In this document: positions 58,953 through 64,000 of the stretch, in pieces | How the letters are laid out: each line of letters opens with the position of its first letter | Position numbering within the stretch: the stretch's first letter is position 1 | From: Muribaculaceae bacterium | Lineage (GTDB): Bacteria; Bacteroidota; Bacteroidia; Bacteroidales; Muribaculaceae | DNA: 64,000 bases | NCBI GenBank assembly: GCA_017557625.1 | Contig: JAFYYG010000047.1 | Location: forward strand, 1 to 64,000 | Reading direction: 5' to 3' | Position numbers and translations under genes: made by a program | Notes under the pieces: generated by a model | Databases searched by the model: none | Told to the model about the DNA's origin: nothing | The model's input: only the letters and a program-made list of their open reading frames with translations

Positions 58953-59489
58953 CTATCCAAGAAGCGCATCGGCCTGAGCCTTGAGTTGTGACTTCTGCTC
59001 ATCGGTGAGTTCAAGCACATCGGTACCCCATGCCTCGGCAGGAACAGCGATGCCCGTTTGCTCAGCCACAACATCGGCTTTGATGAAAGTGAGCAGTTCG
59101 GTGAGTGTTGCGCGGCAATTAGCAGTCGCCATCTTACCCCCTGCCCCACTGACGGCCACGCGTTTGCTGTTAATGCAAGTTGGCGTGCCATAATCCATAG
59201 GGATGACAGGGCGCGATAGCCAGTCCAGCAGATTCTTCACGTGACCGGGATAACTGAAGTTGTATTCCGGGGTGAAAATCCACAACGCGTCGGCATCAGC
59301 AACCGCCTTACGCACTCGCGCCACTGCTGTGGGCTCAGGCTGCTCTATATCCTGATTGATAAGCGGCAGGTCGCTATAGTCAAGTTCCACAACTTCGGCG
59401 CGGTCACCGATTATTCTCTTGGCCTCTTCAGCCAGTTGGCGGTTGAAAGACTTCGCTCTCAACGAACCGATAATAAATAATATCTTCAT
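58953..59489 (-). CDS. NAD(P)H-dependent FMN reductase-like flavoprotein
   Basis: 178-aa flavodoxin-fold reductase. The ATG at 59489 is preferred, since MKILFIIGSLRAKSFNRQLA is the conserved start of the family (phosphate-binding loop GSLRAxSxNR). Further motifs are FTPEYNFSYPGHVKNLLDWL around 80-100, which contacts FMN, and the GAGG loop (VAVSGAGGKMA). The promoter box CAAAGTTA at 59516-59523 (minus-strand TAACTTTG) is close upstream. It is followed after 2 nt by the TfoX-like gene. Confidence 0.9.
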   Translation of the reverse strand: MKILFIIGSLRAKSFNRQLAEEAKRIIGDRAEVVELDYSDLPLINQDIEQPEPTAVARVRKAVADADALWIFTPEYNFSYPGHVKNLLDWLSRPVIPMDYGTPTCINSKRVAVSGAGGKMATANCRATLTELLTFIKADVVAEQTGIAVPAEAWGTDVLELTDEQKSQLKAQADALLG

Positions 59490-59561
59490 AACTTTAATGT
59501 AATTAGCTAATGCCACAAAGTTAGTGTTTTTCTTTGAAATGAACCTCTTTTGCGTGTGATT

Positions 59562-59593
59562 TTTGCATCATATTATTATTTTGAATAACTTTG
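59562..59593 (+). promoter_or_regulatory. Promoter of the 139-aa lipoprotein gene
   Basis: TTTG at 59562-59565 and TAACTTTG at 59586-59593 are 20 nt apart; the start codon is 37 nt downstream. Confidence 0.7.
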
Positions 59594-59630
59594 CAAAAAA
59601 TAATCATTCACACATTAATTTAATATTAGT

Positions 59631-60050
59631 ATGAAACATCTATCTGCAATTATTATGTTAGCGCTTTTAGTTATTATGGCGCTAAACTCGTGCGACAGCT
59701 CAGTTCTCGACACCGACAAGTATCACCGCAATGCAAAAGATGCTGTCGAAGCACTGTTCCAAGAACTGACTAATGGCGACATAAAGCTCCTGAAAGAGGC
59801 GGTTAAATTCAAAGAAAGCGACAAATTCACCGATCAGCAAAAAAATGAGTTTTTCAAACAGCTCAAGGCAAAAGACTTCAAAGTAAAAGCCAAGAAAGTC
59901 AAAGTTAAGGATGGATTTACCGAGGTGGTTTGCGACTTCACCTACAGCGACGGTACCACCAAAGAAAAGAAGTTCAAACTTTATAAGGAGGATGACATCT
60001 GGAAGACGGAAATAGGCTTTAGTGAAATGAAAGAAGTCATAAACATGTAA
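59631..60050 (+). CDS. Small lipoprotein, DUF4878-like
   Basis: 139 aa with a lipoprotein signal peptide (LALLVIMALNSCDSS, lipobox cysteine near 21). The mature domain has a helical start (AKDAVEALFQELTNGDIKLL) and a beta sheet ending YKEDDIWKTEIGF, the layout of DUF4878/SnoaL-like cystatin-fold lipoproteins. The family call is moderate. It is transcribed alone, with its own promoter and terminator. Confidence 0.65.
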   Translation: MKHLSAIIMLALLVIMALNSCDSSVLDTDKYHRNAKDAVEALFQELTNGDIKLLKEAVKFKESDKFTDQQKNEFFKQLKAKDFKVKAKKVKVKDGFTEVVCDFTYSDGTTKEKKFKLYKEDDIWKTEIGFSEMKEVINM

Positions 60051-60072
60051 CCATTATTATATCAACATTATG

Positions 60073-60116
60073 CAGTGCCGTTGCAATCGACCATGATTGC
60101 AATGGCACTGACATTT
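60073..60116 (+). terminator. Rho-independent terminator
   Basis: A 16-bp stem: CAGTGCCGTTGCAATC (60073-60088) and GATTGCAATGGCACTG (60095-60110), with one G-U pair in RNA and a 6-nt loop, followed by ACATTTTG. Confidence 0.85.
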
Positions 60117-60174
60117 TGTCACACAAACATAACTAAATTTCTGAAATTCTGTCAGTTATCTCAATACAAAACCA

Positions 60175-60191
60175 TTGGCATCACCTTTGCA
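60175..60191 (+). promoter_or_regulatory. Candidate sigma-54-type promoter of clpB
   Basis: TTGGCA (60175-60180) and TTTGCA (60186-60191) place GG and GC exactly 10 nt apart, the spacing of -24/-12 promoters (TGGCAC-N5-TTGCA). The clpB start codon is 29 nt further on. No good TAnnTTTG box is present in this gap. Alternatively CACCTTTG may be a poor -7 box. Confidence 0.5.
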
Positions 60192-60220
60192 TATTGAAGG
60201 GCAGAAAGGAGAAATACGAT

Positions 60221-62809
60221 ATGAATTTAAACAACTTTACTATCAAATCTCAAGAGACTCTGCAACGGGCTATCACACTCGCACGCAGCAACGGAAACCA
60301 GGCTCTCGAGCCCGTGCATCTGCTAAAAGCGGTGATGACTGAGGGTGAGAGCGTGGTGAAGTTTATCTTGCAGAAGCTTGACATCGCACCATCGATGATT
60401 GAGCGACCATTGGAAAACGAACTCGCCCGTCTGCCTAAGGTGAACGGCGGAGAACCCTACCTGAGCAACGATAGCGGGAAAGTTCTTGACAAAGCCAACG
60501 ACATAGCGCAAAAAAACGGCGACCAGTACATCACCATCGAGGCGCTTTTCATGGCTCTGCATGAGGTGCAGTCACCTGCATCCACCATCCTGAAAGACGC
60601 AGGCATCACCAAAAAGGAACTGCAAGCCACCATCGATGAGCTGCGCAAAGGCAAGAAAGCCACCAGCCAAGAGTCGGAGGAGCAATACAACGCCCTAGGC
60701 AAGTATGCTGTAAACCTTAACGAGCGTGCTCGACAAGGCAAACTCGACCCCGTTATCGGCCGAGACGATGAGATACGCCGTGTGCTGCAAATTCTGAGCC
60801 GACGCACCAAAAACAACCCAATCCTCATTGGCGAGCCAGGAACCGGCAAGACCGCCATTGTCGAAGGACTCGCACAGCGCATCGTGCGCGGCGACGTGCC
60901 CGAGAACTTGAAGCAGAAGCAAGTGTTCTCGCTCGACATGGGCGCACTTATCGCTGGCGCTAAGTATCAAGGAGAGTTTGAGGAGCGACTGAAAGCGGTC
61001 ATCAACGAAATCACCCAAGCGCAAGGCGAGATCATCCTCTTCATCGACGAGATTCACACCCTTGTAGGTGCCGGCAAAAGCAGTGGCGCTATGGATGCCG
61101 CCAACATCCTTAAACCAGCCCTTGCGCGTGGCGACCTGCGCAGCATTGGTGCCACAACCCTTGATGAGTATCAGAAGTACTTCGAGAAAGACAAGGCGCT
61201 TGAGCGTCGTTTCCAGATTGTAATGGTTGACGAGCCCGATGAGGAGAGCGCGATCGCCATCCTGCGCGGACTGAAGGAGCGCTATGAGAACCATCACAAG
61301 GTGCGTATCAAGGACGACGCCATCATCGCCGCCGTGCAGCTGAGTCAGCGTTACATCAGCGACCGTTTCTTGCCCGACAAGGCCATTGACCTTGTGGATG
61401 AGGCAGCAGCCAAACTGCGAATCGAGATGGACAGCGTGCCTGAGGAACTCGACGAGGTTACCCGCAAAATCTCGCAACTCGAGATTGAGCGCGCAGCTAT
61501 CAAGCGCGACGGTGACGAGCAGCGCATCGCACAAGTTGACCAGCAGCTAGCCAACCTGCGTGACCGTGAACACGACTACAAAGCCAAATGGCAAAGTGAA
61601 AAGGAGCTTATCAACAAGATTCAGCAGAACAAAATCGACATTGAGCAGCTCAACTTCGATGCCGAGCGTGCCGAGCGCAACGGTGACTATGCCCGCGTGG
61701 CAGAAATCCGCTACTCGCTTATCAAGCAGAAGCAGGACGAGAATGTCGAGTTACAAGAAAAGTTGCGCTCCATGCAAGGCGACACTGCACTTATAAAAGA
61801 GGAGGTAGATAGCGACGACATCGCCGAGATAGTATCGCGATGGACAGGCATCCCCGTGACCAAGATGCTGCAGAGCGAGGGCGAGAAACTGCTGCACCTC
61901 GAGGACGAACTGCACAAGCGAGTAATCGGCCAGGATGAGGCAATAACCGCCATCAGCGATGCCGTGCGCCGCAGCCGTGCCGGCCTTAACGACCCTCGCC
62001 GACCCATCGGTTCGTTCATCTTCCTCGGAACCACTGGTGTGGGCAAGACAGAGTTGGCAAAAGCACTCGCCGACTACCTCTTCAACGACGAGAATATGAT
62101 GACGCGCATCGACATGAGCGAGTATCAAGAGAAGTTCTCGGTAACCAGGCTCATTGGTTCGCCTCCAGGATATGTGGGCTATGACGAAGGCGGACAACTC
62201 ACCGAGGCAGTGCGACGCAAGCCCTACAGCGTAGTACTCTTCGACGAGATAGAGAAAGCTCACCCCGATGTGTTCAACGTGCTGCTACAAGTACTTGATG
62301 ACGGACGGCTCACCGATAACAAGGGACGCACCGTCAACTTCAAGAACACCATCATCATTATGACGAGCAACTTGGGCTCGAGCCTCATCCGTGAGCGTTT
62401 TGAAAGCCTCAACGCCGAGAACCGCGACAGAGTGGTGGAACAAACCCGCAACGACGTACTCACAATGCTCAAGCAGACCATCCGCCCTGAGTTCCTCAAC
62501 CGTATCGACGAGACGATAATGTTCACGCCTCTCGATGAGCAGCAGATTGCGCAAATCGTTGAATTGCAACTCCGCAGCGTCAAGAAGATGCTGCACACAA
62601 GCGGCATAGAGCTGGATTATACAAGCAACGCTGTAGCACTGCTCGCACAGGCGGGCTACGACCCGGAGTTTGGCGCACGCCCCGTGAAGCGAGCCATCCA
62701 GAACCTCGTTCTCAACCAGCTCTCACGCGACATCATCGCCCACCACATTGACCGCGACAAGCCAATCATCATCGATGCTGCCGAAGGCAATATCACCTTC
62801 CGCAACTAA
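60221..62809 (+). CDS. clpB: ATP-dependent disaggregase chaperone ClpB
   Basis: Hsp100 chaperone that works with DnaK to rescue aggregated proteins. The ATG at 60221 is chosen; AGAAAGGAG at 60203-60211 is a good ribosome-binding site. In the 862-aa protein the Clp N-domain fills ~1-145, the first AAA+ domain has GEPGTGKTAI near 200 and IDEIHTLVGAG, the coiled-coil middle domain spans ~400-520 (ELDEVTRKISQLEIERAAIK), and the second AAA+ domain has GTTGVGKTELAKAL near 605 and LFDEIEKAHPDVFNVLLQVL. The order and length are those of ClpB rather than ClpA or ClpC. Confidence 0.96.
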   Translation: MNLNNFTIKSQETLQRAITLARSNGNQALEPVHLLKAVMTEGESVVKFILQKLDIAPSMIERPLENELARLPKVNGGEPYLSNDSGKVLDKANDIAQKNGDQYITIEALFMALHEVQSPASTILKDAGITKKELQATIDELRKGKKATSQESEEQYNALGKYAVNLNERARQGKLDPVIGRDDEIRRVLQILSRRTKNNPILIGEPGTGKTAIVEGLAQRIVRGDVPENLKQKQVFSLDMGALIAGAKYQGEFEERLKAVINEITQAQGEIILFIDEIHTLVGAGKSSGAMDAANILKPALARGDLRSIGATTLDEYQKYFEKDKALERRFQIVMVDEPDEESAIAILRGLKERYENHHKVRIKDDAIIAAVQLSQRYISDRFLPDKAIDLVDEAAAKLRIEMDSVPEELDEVTRKISQLEIERAAIKRDGDEQRIAQVDQQLANLRDREHDYKAKWQSEKELINKIQQNKIDIEQLNFDAERAERNGDYARVAEIRYSLIKQKQDENVELQEKLRSMQGDTALIKEEVDSDDIAEIVSRWTGIPVTKMLQSEGEKLLHLEDELHKRVIGQDEAITAISDAVRRSRAGLNDPRRPIGSFIFLGTTGVGKTELAKALADYLFNDENMMTRIDMSEYQEKFSVTRLIGSPPGYVGYDEGGQLTEAVRRKPYSVVLFDEIEKAHPDVFNVLLQVLDDGRLTDNKGRTVNFKNTIIIMTSNLGSSLIRERFESLNAENRDRVVEQTRNDVLTMLKQTIRPEFLNRIDETIMFTPLDEQQIAQIVELQLRSVKKMLHTSGIELDYTSNAVALLAQAGYDPEFGARPVKRAIQNLVLNQLSRDIIAHHIDRDKPIIIDAAEGNITFRN

Positions 62810-62829
62810 AAGCTTTATCCATAACACAC

Positions 62830-62863
62830 AATGCGCCCGAGCAGCAAATTGCCCGGGCGCATT
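62830..62863. terminator. Terminator between clpB and the convergent dockerin gene
   Basis: AATGCGCCCG (62830-62839) and CGGGCGCATT (62854-62863) form a perfect 10-bp G+C-rich stem with a 14-nt loop. T-runs on either side are weak. Confidence 0.75.
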
Positions 62864-62887
62864 CATTCTATGTGATAAGCTTACACC

Positions 62888-64000
62888 TTAGTCACTACCC
62901 AACAAGATATTATAAACCATAGTCACGTCAGCGCTTGTAATGCTGCCATCGCCATTGACGTCGCAGGTTGAAAAATACATCATGTCACCATTCAAAAGGT
63001 AGTTATAGATTGCTGTCACATCGGCACTAGTAACATTGCCGTCGCCATTGACATCACCCGACACTTGTGGATTTACAGTTGATGGGAAGGTAACTGTAAG
63101 AACGCCATTTTCAATAGTGAGAGTGTACTCATTCTCCTCGGCGAGAACCAAGTTGCCGCCGTCAACCAGGGCAACTGAAGGATTCTCCTCGGTAAGTGTT
63201 ACACCACCACCCAGCCAGTTGCCGTTCTCGTCTTTAATCTTGAACTCGCCACCAAAGGTCTGAGTCAAAGTGAAAACTTCGTTATTCTCCTCAAATGGAA
63301 CCATTGTCAACTCATTCCACTCGTTGAACTCGCCAATCAGGTAGTAAGCCTTGTCGGGGATAATCTCCTCGGTCAAGGTAATGTTGAGAGTGCAGCTGGT
63401 CTCAGTAACGTTGCTGATGGTGAGAGTAACGTTGCCACTGACGGGGAAATGCATGTTGGCTGTGCCAAAAGAAGTAGAAATCTCATTGTCGCCTACGGCA
63501 AGATTGCTCGCACCCATCACACCGCTATCAAACAACCCCCAGTTGGCGGTGAAATCATCGTTAATACCAATGCTTGAGAGCTTGAAATCGCTAGCAGTAG
63601 CACCTTCAAACTCCAGAGTGTAGGTACCGTCTCCGTTGTTGGAGAAAATCTGATTGCCAGCTGGTGGCATATTCCATCCGCCAAAGGCTGCACCAGTTAT
63701 AGCAAACCTGCGCTGAGCAGGATTAAAGACTGGCTCCTCGGTGAGGACAATCTTCGCCTGGTCAGTGTTGTAATTGTACTGGATAATGTAGGAACCTGAA
63801 GCAGTCAATGTCCAAGCACCCATTGCAACAGTCTCCTCCCAGTCACCTGTAGGAGCCGAGCCATCGCCATTAGCAGGGCCACGTTGTGAGCCCCAATCCT
63901 CAGTGTCACGGAAGAATGCGAAAGATGAACCAGCGGTCAAATCTCCAGACCATGAGTAGATGCTATCGCCGTCAAAAGCCATCTCAACGTTGCCAGTGGT
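62888..64000 (-). CDS. SusE/F-like glycan-binding protein with C-terminal dockerin-like domain (5' end outside the window)
   Basis: The frame is open to the window edge (TTGNVE precedes the first ATG at 63982), so this is the C-terminal part of a longer protein. At least two modules of the SusE/SusF carbohydrate-binding type are visible: RRFAITGAAFGGWNMPPAGN with DGTYTLEFEGATASDFKLS, and KAYYLIGEFNEWNELTMVPF with GGEFKIKDENGNWLGGGVTL. The C-terminus is a dockerin-like domain (GDVNGDGNVTSADVTAIYNY and DVNGDGSITSADVTMVYNIL), close in sequence to the other dockerin tails in the window. Surface glycan binding is inferred from the modules. Confidence 0.75.
   Translation of the reverse strand, partial: TTGNVEMAFDGDSIYSWSGDLTAGSSFAFFRDTEDWGSQRGPANGDGSAPTGDWEETVAMGAWTLTASGSYIIQYNYNTDQAKIVLTEEPVFNPAQRRFAITGAAFGGWNMPPAGNQIFSNNGDGTYTLEFEGATASDFKLSSIGINDDFTANWGLFDSGVMGASNLAVGDNEISTSFGTANMHFPVSGNVTLTISNVTETSCTLNITLTEEIIPDKAYYLIGEFNEWNELTMVPFEENNEVFTLTQTFGGEFKIKDENGNWLGGGVTLTEENPSVALVDGGNLVLAEENEYTLTIENGVLTVTFPSTVNPQVSGDVNGDGNVTSADVTAIYNYLLNGDMMYFSTCDVNGDGSITSADVTMVYNILLGSD

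Overview
The window looks like a chromosomal segment of a gut-type member of Bacteroidota, order Bacteroidales, probably close to Muribaculaceae or Prevotellaceae (the family is inference). The evidence is consistent throughout: many genes have the Bacteroidota promoter form (TTTG or TTG, about 19 nt, TAnnTTTG) and start codons without a strong Shine-Dalgarno. The gene content also fits: a type IX secretion (T9SS) plug-type protein, T9SS-like C-terminal tails, a UpxY-type NusG paralogue, SusE/F-like modules, BspA-like leucine-rich repeats and OmpP1/FadL. I saw no rRNA, tRNA, CRISPR array, prophage or conjugative genes.

Layout. 0-23 kb is mostly housekeeping: a RAYT-type transposase between REP-like palindromes, a PIF1-like helicase with TPRs, an OmpP1/FadL porin, a Trp/Gly/His-rich secreted protein, CvfB, free-Met-sulfoxide reductase, the T9SS plug-type protein, a second, truncated RAYT, a Ca2+/Na+ antiporter, fabD, an SLC13 transporter, tatA-tatC, an NSS transporter, folP-cdaA-DUF3109, trpS and a SWIM/SNF2 ATPase. 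23.3-30.6 kb is a run of four secreted-protein genes. It ends in two that look like scaffold proteins: one with a dockerin-like domain, one cohesin-like domain and a T9SS-like tail, and one with six tandem cohesin-like repeats and a C-terminal dockerin-like domain. 30.8-38 kb holds an NfnAB-type oxidoreductase pair, gmd-fcl, upxY and dgt. 38.2-48.2 kb holds three more secreted proteins ending in dockerin-like domains (leucine-rich repeat protein, M6 peptidase, phosphodiester glycosidase) and a PQQ-type propeller lipoprotein. 48.2-55.2 kb is a visibly more A+T-rich accessory stretch of small lipoproteins and surface proteins, with an AbiEii-type pair and a broken HigB-HigA pair. 55.3-64 kb returns to ordinary genes (sodB, a winged-helix regulator with a membrane protein, a TfoX-like protein, an FMN reductase, clpB) and ends in a SusE/F-like dockerin protein cut by the window edge.

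What stands out. (1) A possible surface assembly: cohesin-like scaffolds, one with a T9SS-like surface tail, beside several exported proteins whose only C-terminal module is dockerin-like. (2) A repeated palindromic element of about 155 bp with CAA-rich and TTG-rich arms, present four times, twice between genes normally co-transcribed. (3) A repeated 5' leader before nearly every gene of the 48.9-55.2 kb stretch; three copies are orphaned and lie at the edges of the two toxin-type modules and of sodB. (4) Seven-base tandem repeats running into start codons. Genes are mostly named by motif recognition; no database search was possible.
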